From Noviherbaspirillum galbum (GTDB lineage: Bacteria > Pseudomonadota > Gammaproteobacteria > Burkholderiales > Burkholderiaceae_D), in assembly GCF_010974945.1 (NCBI RefSeq), contig NZ_JAAIVB010000014.1, positions 62,001-126,000 on the forward strand: a stretch of 64,000 nt of DNA. Reading direction: 5' to 3'. Below the pieces are notes generated by a model. It had not been told where the DNA came from. It saw only the letters and a list, made by a program, of their open reading frames with translations, and did not search any database. Below, one piece after another: positions 21,835 through 30,819 of the stretch; position 1 is the first letter of the stretch; each line of letters opens with the position of its first letter. Both the position numbers and the translations under genes were made by a program.

Positions 21835-22650
21835 TTAATTATTGTAGAAGTCACGCTCGATCTGGCGGAACTCGCCCGAGTCGCGCAGCCTCGCAACGCG
21901 GTTCCAGATATCCTCCGCCAGCGCCGGATGGCCGCGCACCAAATCGAAGGAGAGCATGAGGTAATACGGCCTGTCCTCGAGCGGCACGGGCAGGCGCTCG
22001 ATCCTGGCGGCGAGTTCGGGATGCTGCAGCAGGTGGTCGGCGCGCCGCGTCTGCAGGGCGGCGCCCTGTATCCGTCCGGCTTCCAGCTTGCGCAAGGTCC
22101 GTTCCGGGCTGCCCGTTCCTTCGTCGACCTGCACGCCGCGCTCGAGCAGGAAATCCTGGATGGAAAATCCGCTCAGGATGCCGACCGGTCCGGACAGGTT
22201 GTGGAATGCGCTGCCATCCCAGTCGAGGTTGCCGCCCTTGAGCCGGTAGAGCGAATAGCTGCTGCCATGCAGGCGCTTCGCCGGATCGGGCGTGTCCCTG
22301 GCCGCGCCGGGATAGCGCCCCATTGCAAGGCGGTCCGCCTTGAAGCTGGCCGCGAAGGCGCCGTCCACCCTGCCGGCGGCAAGCTCCGCGAGGCAACGCT
22401 TCCAGGGCAAGGGCACGAATTCCACGGGAAGCTTCAGGTCGCGTTCAAGCAGCTTCAGCAACAGGATGTTCAGGCCGGGACGGTCGGTCATGATCCAGGG
22501 GTAGGAATCCTGGTTTTCGTGGCAGAGCACCAGCTTTGCGGGACGGTCCGCGGCCATCGCCGCCTGGGCCAGGAACAGCAGCGTTCCCACCAGTGCCGCG
22601 CGCAACGATGCGGGCAGGAACGGCAGGGAAGATGCGGAGCGTGTGGCCAT
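21835..22650 (-). CDS. Periplasmic solute-binding protein, family 3-like (orphan)
   Basis: A 271-residue protein with a signal peptide (hydrophobic to AAMAADRP) and the two-lobe fold of family 3 amino-acid-type binding proteins: LVLCHENQDSYPWIM at the start, LNILLLKLLERDLKLPVEFVPLPWKRCLAELAAGRVDGAFA, and later VGILSGFSIQDFLLERG. Such solitary proteins often lack transporter partners; some act as sensors. None of the genes around it is a transporter. Ligand unknown. ATG at 22650 is the first Met of the signal peptide. Confidence 0.75.
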   Translation of the reverse strand: MATRSASSLPFLPASLRAALVGTLLFLAQAAMAADRPAKLVLCHENQDSYPWIMTDRPGLNILLLKLLERDLKLPVEFVPLPWKRCLAELAAGRVDGAFAASFKADRLAMGRYPGAARDTPDPAKRLHGSSYSLYRLKGGNLDWDGSAFHNLSGPVGILSGFSIQDFLLERGVQVDEGTGSPERTLRKLEAGRIQGAALQTRRADHLLQHPELAARIERLPVPLEDRPYYLMLSFDLVRGHPALAEDIWNRVARLRDSGEFRQIERDFYNN

Positions 22651-22848
22651 TGTCGGATCGGCGGGGGCGCGGGCGCGATGCAGCCAGTATAGGCGATTCC
22701 CTTTCCCCGGAGTACGAATCGCCGCCCGGATGTTTTACTTGCATATCCGCGCCATACTGCCCCTGCCCTTGCCGGCACCTCCGCCCTCGTCAGTGCGCCC
22801 GCCGTGATTTGCGCGGCGCTCGCCAACCCGCGTAAAATGCACGGCATC

Positions 22849-22922
22849 GCGGGTGTAGCTCAATGGCAGAGCTGAAGCTTCCCAAGCTTAAGACGAGGGT
22901 TCGATTCCCTTCACCCGCTCCA
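22849..22922 (+). tRNA. tRNA-Gly (anticodon UCC)
   Basis: Cloverleaf read by eye: acceptor stem GCGGGTG pairing with CACCCGC, D arm GCTC...GAGC, anticodon arm TGAAG-CTTCCCA-AGCTT (the last stem pair is weak) with anticodon TCC, T arm GAGGG-TTCGATT-CCCTT, discriminator T and an encoded CCA. It reads GGA and, by wobble, GGG codons. A rho-independent terminator follows within 10 bp, so it is likely a single-tRNA transcript. Confidence 0.93.
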
Positions 22923-22927
22923 CGCCA

Positions 22928-22949
22928 GGCACCGGACCGGTGCCTTTTT
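22928..22949 (+). terminator. Rho-independent terminator after tRNA-Gly
   Basis: Perfect 8-bp stem GGCACCGG-A-CCGGTGCC followed by TTTTTC, starting six bases after the tRNA CCA end. The ATG of trmB begins 29 bases further on, so trmB probably needs its own promoter or read-through. Confidence 0.85.
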
Positions 22950-22977
22950 CATTGGGCTTTCTTGGATTCGAATTCGC

Positions 22978-23694
22978 ATGTCTGACCACTCCTCCGACGA
23001 CAACCGGCCGATGCTGTACGACCCGACCGAACGCCGGATACGCAGCTTCGTCACGCGTGCCGGCCGCCTGTCGAACGCGCAGGCCAAGGCGCTGGAAACG
23101 CTGGGCCCGGCATACTGCCTGCCCTACGCCAAGGCGGAAACGGACTTCGCGCAGGCATTCGGCCGCGTCGCGCCCCAGGTGCTCGAGATCGGCTTCGGCA
23201 TGGGCGACACCACGGCGCACATCGCCGCCGCCATGCCCGGCAAGGACTTCATCGGCGTGGAAGTCCACACCCCCGGGGTCGGCAGCCTGCTCAAGCTGAT
23301 CGGCGAACGCGGGCTGACGAACCTCCGCATCATCCAGCACGACGCCGTCGAGGTCGTCACCCACATGATCCGCCCGCAGTCGCTGGCCGGCGTGCACGTT
23401 TTCTTTCCCGATCCCTGGCACAAGGCGCGGCACAACAAGCGCCGGCTGATCCAGCCGCCCTTCGTGGAGCTGCTCGCCTCGCGCATCGCGCCTGGCGGCT
23501 ACTTGCATTGCGCCACGGACTGGCAGGATTATGCGGAGCAGATGCTGCAGGTGTTGAGCGACTCAGCCGTGCTGGAAAATACCGCGGCCGGGTATGCGTC
23601 GAGACCGGAGTATCGGCCGGTGACGAAGTTCGAGAACCGCGGATTGCGGTTGGGGCATGGGGTTTGGGATTTGGTGTTTCGGAAGAAGGGGTAG
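22978..23694 (+). CDS. trmB: tRNA (guanine-N7-)-methyltransferase
   Basis: TrmB methylates G46 in the variable loop of many tRNAs using SAM. The 238-residue protein has [16 protein letters not shown], the SAM-binding [11 protein letters not shown], and the catalytic [16 protein letters not shown], all hallmarks of the family, then [17 protein letters not shown] at the C-terminus. Its position 56 bp after a tRNA gene is of note but could be chance. Repeat copy B starts about 70 bp after its stop codon. Confidence 0.95.
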   Translation: MSDHSSDDNRPMLYDPTERRIRSFVTRAGRLSNAQAKALETLGPAYCLPYAKAETDFAQAFGRVAPQVLEIGFGMGDTTAHIAAAMPGKDFIGVEVHTPGVGSLLKLIGERGLTNLRIIQHDAVEVVTHMIRPQSLAGVHVFFPDPWHKARHNKRRLIQPPFVELLASRIAPGGYLHCATDWQDYAEQMLQVLSDSAVLENTAAGYASRPEYRPVTKFENRGLRLGHGVWDLVFRKKG

Positions 23695-23763
23695 GGGGAA
23701 GGGAGTGGAGTTCTTGATTGGCTTTGTCAGGGTTTGCTAGGGCTGTCATTGCAGACTACCTTT

Positions 23764-24228
23764 GTCATCCCCGCGAAGGCGGGGATCCCATTTCTACGAC
23801 GGTTGCGTACGTCTCTCCGGTGAACCGGTTGCTGTTCCCACTCCGTGGGGCGGTGCCGGGACTGGCCCCGGCGGGCCAGTTCATTTCTTTGGACTCGCCC
23901 CCTAGGCGGGCCCCACGAAACGGAACCAAAGAAAAGCGCCCCCTGCCGCCGCCCCTTTCGGCGACGTCAGAAGGGACATCGCGGGCTCGCCTTCGGCATC
24001 GCGTTACGGCGAATGATGACTGCGGCGACCGCCACGGCCACTACATCCGCGCCCTGACTACCAAGCTCCCTCCCCTTCAAGGGGAGGGTTGGGGTGGGGA
24101 TGGGTTTCCGACGCGAGCAAAGAACAGCGTTGACATCACGAGCGAACCAAATAGTGTTCTCTACATGCCACCGAACCCCATCCCCACCCTAGCCCTCCCC
24201 TTGAAGGGGAGGGAACAACCCCCACCCA
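23764..24228. repeat. Composite intergenic repeat, copy B
   Basis: Non-coding gap between trmB and the convergent malic-enzyme gene. It begins with a REP hairpin ATCCCCGC-GAAG-GCGGGGAT (23767-23786), then the shared module CTCTCCGGTGAACCGGTTGC, CCCACTCCGTGGGG and CCCCTAGGCGGGCCC (the last also in copy A). Its right half is an inverted repeat with arms CCCCTTCAAGGGGAGGG / GGTGGGGATGGGTTT (24073-24111) and their complements (24175-24222). The middle section 23940-24050 is not shared with A or C. No credible coding sequence; a 217-codon frame across it has no family resemblance. Confidence 0.78.
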
Positions 24229-24236
24229 AGCCCACT

Positions 24237-25478
24237 TCAAATCAAGGTCTTCGCCAGCGCCTCGAGACGCCCGCGATAAACCTGCTGGTCCCACACCTGC
24301 CGCGCCACGCCGCTCTCCACCGCCGCGGCTGCGATCAAGGGCGTCACGCCCGTCAGCAAGCGCTTGTCTAGCAGCGACGGCACGATGTATTCCGTGCCGA
24401 ACTGCGCATCGGTCGCCGCCATCTCCGCCAGCGCCACCACGCAGGCGCGTTTCATCGCCTGGTTGATCGTCGTTGCCGCCACGTCCAGCGCGGCGCGGAA
24501 CAGGTAGGGAAAGCACAACGCATTGTTGATCTGGTTGGGGTAGTCGGACCGCCCGGTGGCAACGATTGCGTCGGGGGCGGCCTCGCGGATGCGTTCCGGG
24601 CGAAGTTCCGGTTCCGGATTCGCGAGCGCGAAGACGATGGGCCTAGCGGCCATTTTGCGCACGTCGTCCTGGCTGAGCAGGCCGGGGCCGGACAAGCCAA
24701 GGAACACGTCGGCCATGCCGATGACCTCGCCGAGCGTGCTCGCCTGCGTGTCCTGGGCCCAGGCGCGCTTTTCCTCGCTCAGGTCGCGCGAAGTGGTGAG
24801 CACGCCGCGGCTGTCGCAGACGGTGATGTTCTTGCGGGGCACGCCCAGGTCCACCAGCATGTCCAGGCAGGCCAGCGCCGCTGCGCCGGCGCCGGAACAC
24901 ACGATCTTGGCGAGGGAGATGTCGCGCCCGGTCAGGCGCAATGCATTCAGGAATCCGGCGCCGACCACGATCGCGGTGCCATGCTGGTCGTCGTGGAAGA
25001 CCGGGATCGACAGGCGCTCGCGCAGGGAGCGTTCGACCTGGAAGCATTCGGGCGCCTTGATGTCTTCGAGGTTGATGCCGCCGAAGGTGGGATGCAGCGC
25101 GGCGATCACTTCCACCAGTTTCTTCGGGTCGGTTTCGTCGATCTCGATGTCGAAGGCATCGATGCCGGCGAACTTCTTGAACAGGACCGCCTTCCCTTCC
25201 ATCACCGGCTTGCCGGCGAGGGCGCCGATGTCGCCGAGTCCGAGCACGGCGGTGCCGTTGGTGATGACGCCCACCAGGTTGCCCTTGGCGGTGTAGTCGT
25301 AGGCCTTGGCGGGGTCGCGGTTGATTTCCATGCAGGGCACGGCGACCCCGGGGGAATAGGCAAGCGAAAGATCGTCCTGGCTGTCGACGGGCTTGGTCAC
25401 CTGGATGGCGATCTTGCCGGCCGGCCGCGCATCGCGGGCGGCGTGGTATTGCAATGCATTGTGTTCGAGCGTAGTCAT
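24237..25478 (-). CDS. Malic enzyme, short form without phosphotransacetylase domain
   Basis: Decarboxylates malate to pyruvate with NAD(P)+. The 413-residue product covers the complete malic-enzyme N-terminal and NAD-binding domains: [11 protein letters not shown] (Tyr41 region), [20 protein letters not shown], the metal-binding FHDDQHGTA, the dinucleotide fold [12 protein letters not shown], and NPEPELRPE...[13 protein letters not shown]. It lacks the C-terminal Pta-like regulatory domain that gives typical MaeB proteins about 760 residues, and resembles the roughly 420-residue single-domain forms; there is no sign of a truncation scar. Repeat copy B lies immediately downstream. The coenzyme preference cannot be decided. 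Confidence 0.88.
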   Translation of the reverse strand: MTTLEHNALQYHAARDARPAGKIAIQVTKPVDSQDDLSLAYSPGVAVPCMEINRDPAKAYDYTAKGNLVGVITNGTAVLGLGDIGALAGKPVMEGKAVLFKKFAGIDAFDIEIDETDPKKLVEVIAALHPTFGGINLEDIKAPECFQVERSLRERLSIPVFHDDQHGTAIVVGAGFLNALRLTGRDISLAKIVCSGAGAAALACLDMLVDLGVPRKNITVCDSRGVLTTSRDLSEEKRAWAQDTQASTLGEVIGMADVFLGLSGPGLLSQDDVRKMAARPIVFALANPEPELRPERIREAAPDAIVATGRSDYPNQINNALCFPYLFRAALDVAATTINQAMKRACVVALAEMAATDAQFGTEYIVPSLLDKRLLTGVTPLIAAAAVESGVARQVWDQQVYRGRLEALAKTLI

Positions 25479-25844
25479 GTCTAGTGGGAGCGTTATCGTC
25501 GTTGGTCTTGTTGTCGTGGCCGGTCATGGTCCGGCCCTGTGCGTGACAGCGCACGCATGCAGGTTCACTGCGGCGAAAAAGCAATGGCAAAGGCCGCCGG
25601 GCCGCATGGAACACGGACAGGACGGCGCACGGAAACGGGTGGATTTCGGCCAGCAGGGGCATGCGTCCGGCGGGTGTGCGGGCGAATGCCTTGGAGGGGA
25701 CGGCGCGCCGTTGCCGGCACCCGCCCCGTGCTTCCCGGAGGATGAGGAAAGGAAGCACTGCGGCGCGCCAGGCCTGTGAGGCGGCGCGCGTTGTTCAGAC
25801 TACCACAGTCTGGTGGAGGCGACTATGGGAAGGCGATTGGAAGG
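25479..25844. other. 366-bp gap, nothing recognised
   Basis: Upstream region of the malic-enzyme gene. High GC, with overlapping open frames on the plus strand that carry no recognisable motif or ribosome-binding site. Presumably holds the malic-enzyme promoter; no clear hexamers, repeat or hairpin was read. Confidence 0.4.
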
Positions 25845-26207
25845 CTATCGGAAGGCTTCGGCCAGCGACATCACCCTGGGGCTGATGGTGATGTTGTATT
25901 TGGACATCGCATCCTGGATCGCCTGCAGGTTCGCCTCGCGTTCGGCATCCTTCCAGCCTTCGAAGATGTCGGTGCCGGCCTTCTGGAAATGCATGTCCAT
26001 GATCTTCTTGCCGTCGTGGTGCGTGTATTCCTTGGTGAACACCTGCTTGAAGCCGAGGCCTTCGATTTCCTGGATGAAGGTGGTCGGCGGGTTCGCCGCA
26101 TCCAGCGCGGTGTAGATCATGAATGTCTTGCCGGGCGGCTTGGCCGCCACATCCACGGTGAACACGCCAGGGGCGACGGGCGCTGCGGTGCTCTTCAAAA
26201 ATAACAT
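25845..26207 (-). CDS. Hypothetical 120-residue protein
   Basis: Unrecognised soluble protein. ATG at 26207 (MLFLKSTAAPVAPGVFTVDV) is preceded by AGAAGAGG at good spacing, so it is preferred over the first Met of the frame at 26285. The middle FMIYTALDAANPPTTFIQEIEGLGFKQVFTKEYTHH resembles alternating strands and a helix; the C-terminal half is helical and charged (GWKDAEREANLQAIQDAMSKY). No signal peptide or transmembrane segment. The codon use is ordinary for the window apart from a short AT-rich 5' region. No functional neighbour. Confidence 0.6.
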   Translation of the reverse strand: MLFLKSTAAPVAPGVFTVDVAAKPPGKTFMIYTALDAANPPTTFIQEIEGLGFKQVFTKEYTHHDGKKIMDMHFQKAGTDIFEGWKDAEREANLQAIQDAMSKYNITISPRVMSLAEAFR

Positions 26208-26343
26208 GTCAACCTCTTCTTCGTTGATCGGCACGGTCATTGCCCCGACCGTTGCGCGATGGCTATTTCCCAAAATATGCCACAAATCAACTTTCCGACA
26301 AAATTATTTTCCCGTCATGAAATATTAGTCGCCCCCGCTCTGC

Positions 26344-26871
26344 TCACTTTTTCGGCTTCATGTCGCCATAGGACTTGACGTTGCCGCAGTCCGCCGCGAG
26401 CCATTTGCCGCTGCTTTCGTGATGCTGGTTCACCGGCTGGCCGTGCATCGTGCCCTTGAAGTCGTAGGTCGACGTGAAGTTGTCGCTGCCGGAGAAGCTG
26501 CCCTTCGCCTTGCCTTCGCCCTTCATGTCGGCGCCGTTGCAGACGATGTCCATGCTGTAGCTGTTGCCGCTGCGCTGGTAGTTCCTGGGCTGGCAGCCGG
26601 TGGAGGGGTCCATCACGGGCGGCTCCTCGCGGTCCGCCATTTCCTTGGTGATGCAGATGCGGGTCTTCATGCCGCCATCCTGGAATTCCGGCACGGCGAT
26701 GCCCATCTTCTTCATCTGCTCCATCTGTTCGGGCGGAATCTTGGGCATGTTCTTCATGGCGTCGGATTTCATGGTCATTTCCCACAATCCGGGTTTCATC
26801 TGGCCGGCCGCGAAGGCGGGGGCGCAGGCCAGCGGCGCGAGGAAGGCGAGCATGAGAAAAGTCTTGCCCAT
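26344..26871 (-). CDS. DUF3617-type secreted protein
   Basis: A 175-residue protein with a signal peptide (LMLAFLAPLACAPAFAAG) followed by the DUF3617 opening KPGLWEMTMKSD. Four Cys residues in ICITKE, GCQPRN, DIVCNG and ADCGNVK are spaced as in this family and may form disulphides. Methionine-rich spans (PPEQMEQMKKMG) follow the signal. ATG at 26871 has GGAGAACACTAC upstream. Function of DUF3617 is unknown; members are periplasmic and common in beta- and gammaproteobacteria. Confidence 0.8.
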   Translation of the reverse strand: MGKTFLMLAFLAPLACAPAFAAGQMKPGLWEMTMKSDAMKNMPKIPPEQMEQMKKMGIAVPEFQDGGMKTRICITKEMADREEPPVMDPSTGCQPRNYQRSGNSYSMDIVCNGADMKGEGKAKGSFSGSDNFTSTYDFKGTMHGQPVNQHHESSGKWLAADCGNVKSYGDMKPKK

Positions 26872-27090
26872 GTAGTGTTCTCCAGGAAACGATTGAATGG
26901 AAGGCGGCGCGGCGGCAGCGGCCGTGTCACCGCGGGATTTTATCAAACCGGCAATGCGCCGGGCCGCCTTTCGTGGCGCGGACTGTTAAACTGTCGCCTT
27001 GCCTGGCCGCGGCCTGCAACCAGGTCGTTCCCTTTCCAGGCCGCACCGCCGCGTACACTTCGTTCACCACATCGCCCACTTCATCGCCAC

Positions 27091-28830
27091 ATGTACACCC
27101 AGTTTTTCAGGCTGAACCGGGATCCCTTCTCGATTTCGCCTGATCCCCGCTTCCTCTTCATGAGCCAGAGCCACCACGAGGCGCTGGCCCACCTGATGTA
27201 TGGCGCGAACAGCGGCGGCGGCGTCGTGGTGCTGACCGGTGAAATCGGCGCGGGCAAGACCACGGTCTGCCGCTGCTTCCTGGAGCAGGTGCCGGAGAAC
27301 TGCAACGTCGGCTACATCTTCAACCCGCGCCTGACGGTGCATGAGCTGCTGCGCGCCATCTGCGAGGAATTCCACATCGCCGTTCCGCAGGCCGCCAAGG
27401 GGGTGAACGGGGTCAAGGACCACATCGACGCCCTCAATGCCTTCCTGCTCGACGAGCATGCGCGCGGCCGCAATACCGTGCTCATCATCGACGAGGCGCA
27501 GAACCTCGCGGTCGAGGTGCTGGAGCAGCTGCGCCTGCTGACCAACCTCGAGACCAACGAACGCAAGCTGCTGCAGATTATCCTGATCGGCCAGCCCGAA
27601 CTGCGCGACATCCTCGCCCGGCCCGACCTCGAGCAGCTCGCCCAGCGCGTCATCGCGCGCTACCATCTCGGCGCGCTCACGGAGCAGGAGACGGCCAGCT
27701 ACATCCAGCATCGCCTGTCCACCTCAGGCCTCACCGCGACCTCGCCATTCCAGCAGCCCCTGATGAGGCAAATCCACCAGCTCACGCGCGGTGTCCCCCG
27801 CCGCATCAACCTGCTGTGCGACCGCGCGCTGCTTGGCGCCTATTCCATGGGCCGGCATACCGTGGACCGGGACATCATCCGGCATGCGGCGCAGGAGCTG
27901 TTTGCCGGGGGCGACGCGGCGGCGCCGGCCGTCAAGAAAAAGACGCCGGCAACGTTCGCTGCCGTGGCGGCGATCGTTGCCGCCGGGGCGCTCGCCATCG
28001 GCTACGAGCAGGGCTGGATGGACGGACTCGCCGGCATGCTTCCCGCGGTGCTGCGGACCGTTTCCTCCGGCCCGGCGGCAAGCGGCGCGCCTGCCGGCAA
28101 CGCGGACAAGAAAGGCACCGGCGAGCCAGCCACGCCAACGCCGGCGGCATCGGCAACCAGCCAGCCCGCTCCTGCCGGGCCGTCGCAGGCGGCCGTCGAT
28201 GCGCCGGACAGCTTCGCCTCCCAGGAAGCCGGAATCCGCCGGCTCGCCGCCATGTGGGGCGATGCCGTGCCCGACGGCGCGCAGGATCCCTGCGAAGCCA
28301 TCAAGCCGGCCAAGCTGCGCTGCTACCGCAGCGAAGGCGGACTCGCCGAGCTTCGCCTGCTCGACCGGCCGGCCTTGCTGCCGCTGAAGGATGCCGCGGG
28401 CAAGACCAGCTGGCTGCTGCTGACCGGCCTGGAGGGACAGGAACTGGTTACGGGCATCGGCGCGACGGCAAAGACCATCTCCATGGCAGCGCTGACGCGC
28501 CAGTACCACGGCGGATTCCTGACGATCTGGCGCGTGCCGCCGGAATTCGACAAGCCGCCCCGCATCGGCGACAGCGGGCCGCAGGTCGACTGGATCGCCA
28601 GCCAGCTCGCGCAGATCTACGGCGGGGCCGCGCCGGCCGAGGGCCAGGCGATGTCCGAACGGATGATGGCGCAGATCAAGGATTTCCAGTCGTCCCAGGG
28701 CCTGCATGTGGACGGCATTGCCGGCGCGGTCACGCTCATGCACCTGAACCGCATGGCCGGCGTCGCCGAACCGGCATTGCATGCCGCGCGCCAGCCGGCG
28801 GCAACCATGAACAGCAAGGCAGGAGCTTAG
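27091..28830 (+). CDS. gspA: General secretion pathway protein A (ExeA-like ATPase with peptidoglycan-binding C-terminus)
   Basis: GspA/ExeA couples ATP hydrolysis to insertion of the type II secretin through peptidoglycan. The 579-residue protein starts MYTQFFRLNRDPFSISPDPRFLF, the family signature, with Walker A G50-EIGAGKTT and Walker B VLIIDE (130-135), one transmembrane helix at about 286-304, an Ala/Pro-rich linker, and a C-terminal domain with a PG_binding_1-type repeat (DSGPQVDWIASQLAQIYGG...IKDFQSSQGLHVDGIAG). Its stop abuts the gspB start. No secretin or other gsp gene is in the window. The frame is open from 26419, but homology starts at 27091. Confidence 0.9.
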   Translation: MYTQFFRLNRDPFSISPDPRFLFMSQSHHEALAHLMYGANSGGGVVVLTGEIGAGKTTVCRCFLEQVPENCNVGYIFNPRLTVHELLRAICEEFHIAVPQAAKGVNGVKDHIDALNAFLLDEHARGRNTVLIIDEAQNLAVEVLEQLRLLTNLETNERKLLQIILIGQPELRDILARPDLEQLAQRVIARYHLGALTEQETASYIQHRLSTSGLTATSPFQQPLMRQIHQLTRGVPRRINLLCDRALLGAYSMGRHTVDRDIIRHAAQELFAGGDAAAPAVKKKTPATFAAVAAIVAAGALAIGYEQGWMDGLAGMLPAVLRTVSSGPAASGAPAGNADKKGTGEPATPTPAASATSQPAPAGPSQAAVDAPDSFASQEAGIRRLAAMWGDAVPDGAQDPCEAIKPAKLRCYRSEGGLAELRLLDRPALLPLKDAAGKTSWLLLTGLEGQELVTGIGATAKTISMAALTRQYHGGFLTIWRVPPEFDKPPRIGDSGPQVDWIASQLAQIYGGAAPAEGQAMSERMMAQIKDFQSSQGLHVDGIAGAVTLMHLNRMAGVAEPALHAARQPAATMNSKAGA

Positions 28831-29550
28831 ATGTCCTACATCCTCGACGCATTGAAGAAGGCCGAGGCGGAGCGCCGGCAGGGGAATGCCGGCGGCACGT
28901 TCAGCGGCGCCCCTTCCGGCGGTCCCGCAGGCGCGCCGCCGTCCGTGTGGCGCACGCCCTGGCCCTGGCTGGCGATTACCGTGATCGCCGCGCTCGGCAT
29001 GGGCCTCGCATGGCTGCGCCTGGGACCGTCGCCCGCGCCGCAAGCCGCGCCTCCAGCGGCATCGCCGCAATCACCTGTTGCACCCGCCGCACCCGCCGTC
29101 GCCGATGCTTCCGCAAATGCGCCGCAGGCCGCAGTACCATCGGCAGCCCCGGTCGCGCCGGCGACCCATGCGCCGGCACCCGCGGCCAAAGCGCCCTCGC
29201 CTGCCGAGCATGCTTCAGCCGCACAGGCCGACGAGCGCAAGCCGAGGCCGGCACGCCGCAAGGAGACGCCGAAGGCGCAGGACAGACAGGAAAAGCAAGA
29301 GAAGCAGGAAGCCAAACCCGCGCCCGCGCCGGCCCTGCGCGAGCTGCCCGAAGACCTGCAGCGGCAGATCCCGGCGTACAGCATGAACGGCTACATCTAC
29401 TCGGGGAACAAGGCTGATCGCTCGGTCCTGATCAACGGCCGCCTGATGCACGAGGGCGACGAGATCGCCCCTGGACTGAAGCTGGAAACGATGACGGCGA
29501 ACGGGATGATCCTGAACTTCCGCGGCACCCGCTTCCGCACCGGGTACTGA
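28831..29550 (+). CDS. gspB: General secretion pathway protein B
   Basis: Partner of GspA. The 239-residue protein begins MSYILDALKKAEAERRQG, the conserved cytoplasmic anchor, has a transmembrane helix at about residues 45-62, a long low-complexity Ala/Pro linker (about 65-170), and the conserved C-terminal periplasmic GspB domain with LPEDLQRQIPAYSMNGYIYS and DEIAPGLKLETMTANGMIL. The start codon directly follows the gspA stop, so translation is coupled. The linker is compositionally biased and accounts for several spurious overlapping frames. Confidence 0.92.
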   Translation: MSYILDALKKAEAERRQGNAGGTFSGAPSGGPAGAPPSVWRTPWPWLAITVIAALGMGLAWLRLGPSPAPQAAPPAASPQSPVAPAAPAVADASANAPQAAVPSAAPVAPATHAPAPAAKAPSPAEHASAAQADERKPRPARRKETPKAQDRQEKQEKQEAKPAPAPALRELPEDLQRQIPAYSMNGYIYSGNKADRSVLINGRLMHEGDEIAPGLKLETMTANGMILNFRGTRFRTGY

Positions 29551-29557
29551 CGCAGGA

Positions 29558-29580
29558 CGCGGCCGGGCGCCGGCCGCGTT
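29558..29580. terminator. Perfect GC-rich hairpin between convergent genes
   Basis: Stem CGCGGCCGG, loop GCG, stem CCGGCCGCG, followed by TTTC. It sits between the stop codons of gspB (plus) and the alpha/beta-hydrolase gene (minus), seven bases after the former. The poly-T is short, so termination efficiency is uncertain. Confidence 0.6.
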
Positions 29581-30660
29581 TCAGTGCAGGGGAATGCGTT
29601 GCGCGTGGATGCGCGGCACGGCCTGCCGCTGCGGCAGTTCCTTGCCGACTTCCTCGATGGCGGAAAGGATTTCTCCCTGGGCGAAGTGATGCACCATGTG
29701 CCCCACGCCGGTCGCGACGTGGAGCGTGCTGCGCCTGACCTCGTCGTGCAGGCGCTCCGACTGGAAGCGTGAACTCACCTGCCGGTCGCTCGAACCGGTC
29801 ACGATGGCCACCGGCACGTCCAGTTCACGGTAACGATTGCGCAGGGAAAAGGCGGCGGGGATCATCAGCGCCGCCTCGGCGGCGGCGGCCCGCAACTGGG
29901 AAGGCCGCAGGGTCATCCATACCGAGTACTCGCGCGCGAAGCGCTCCGGCACTTCCTTCGGCCCGAACAGCTTGCGCAGGACCGCCGGCCACATCATGCG
30001 CGACAGCAGCGGCGAGACGGTGTAGCGCAGCAGGTCGCCGATGAGCGGTATGGCAGGCTGGGACGCGAAGGGCACGTCCAGCCGCGCCGTCGGATAGTAG
30101 TAGCCGGACATCAGCACCAGGCCCTTCACCGCGCCGGGGTAATCGAGCGCCATGGTGGCCGCCACCATCGCCCCCCAGGAATGACCGACGACGATCGGCC
30201 GCGAGATCCCCATGAGATGCAAGGCGTGATGGAGCAGCTCGGCCTGCGCCTGCGGTCCCCAGATCGTGCTGCGCGGACGAGTGCTGTAGCCATACCCCGG
30301 ACGGTCGAAGGCGATCACGCGGTAATGCTTGGCCGCTTCCTCGATCAGGCCGGACGTTTCGAAGTCCTGGATCATGCTGCCGTTTCCGTGGAGGAGAACC
30401 AGCGGCTGGCCTTGCCCGCGCTCAAGATAGTGCAAGCGCACGCCCTCGACCTCGATGAACCTGCCGGCGGGTGGATTGGTGTTTTCCGCTTCGCGAGTCC
30501 GCATCTGCACGTAGACCGCGGCGGCCGCGAGAGCGGCGCCGGCGCCCAGCAGCGCGGCATTGCGGCCGAGCAGCCTGGAAGGTGATCGTTCCCTGCCGAG
30601 ACCATCGCCGACCGCGGCATCGCGATACCTTTCCTCATGCCTGCTGCGAAATGCGTTCAT
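29581..30660 (-). CDS. Membrane-anchored alpha/beta-hydrolase
   Basis: A 359-residue alpha/beta-hydrolase. A basic, charged N-terminus is followed by a hydrophobic segment (about residues 30-52, LLGRNAALLGAGAALAAAAVYV) that should anchor it in the inner membrane with the catalytic domain outside. The nucleophile elbow is G159-H-S161-W-G, HGNGSMIQDF is the oxyanion-hole HG motif, and VGHMVHHF contains the catalytic His. ATG at 30660 (MNAFRSR) was preferred because of GGGAG upstream; a Met at 30687 is also possible. It is divergent from the MarR gene at 30820, and an operator-like site lies between them. Substrate unknown. Confidence 0.8.
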   Translation of the reverse strand: MNAFRSRHEERYRDAAVGDGLGRERSPSRLLGRNAALLGAGAALAAAAVYVQMRTREAENTNPPAGRFIEVEGVRLHYLERGQGQPLVLLHGNGSMIQDFETSGLIEEAAKHYRVIAFDRPGYGYSTRPRSTIWGPQAQAELLHHALHLMGISRPIVVGHSWGAMVAATMALDYPGAVKGLVLMSGYYYPTARLDVPFASQPAIPLIGDLLRYTVSPLLSRMMWPAVLRKLFGPKEVPERFAREYSVWMTLRPSQLRAAAAEAALMIPAAFSLRNRYRELDVPVAIVTGSSDRQVSSRFQSERLHDEVRRSTLHVATGVGHMVHHFAQGEILSAIEEVGKELPQRQAVPRIHAQRIPLH

Positions 30661-30791
30661 GACGTTTGCTCCCATCCCTTGTTGCACGTTATTGCCCCAT
30701 TACGCCGGTGGGACTGTTGGTGCAATGCTAAGTTCAACCGGCTTGTTTTGAAGCAATCACGCCCTTGCGTTCCCGGGCGCCTTGCGTTTAG

Positions 30792-30802
30792 ATGTATATG
30801 CA
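30792..30802. promoter_or_regulatory. Candidate MarR operator 1
   Basis: ATGTATATGCA, 18 bp upstream of the marR start codon and 132 bp upstream of the divergent hydrolase start. The same 11 bases occur inverted at 31265-31275 just before the cupin gene. Extended, it is an imperfect palindrome (ATGTAT/ATGCAT in copy 2). AT-rich palindromes near the regulator gene are typical of MarR-family operators. Confidence 0.5.
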
Positions 30803-30819
30803 GCTATATTCAAGCCATC

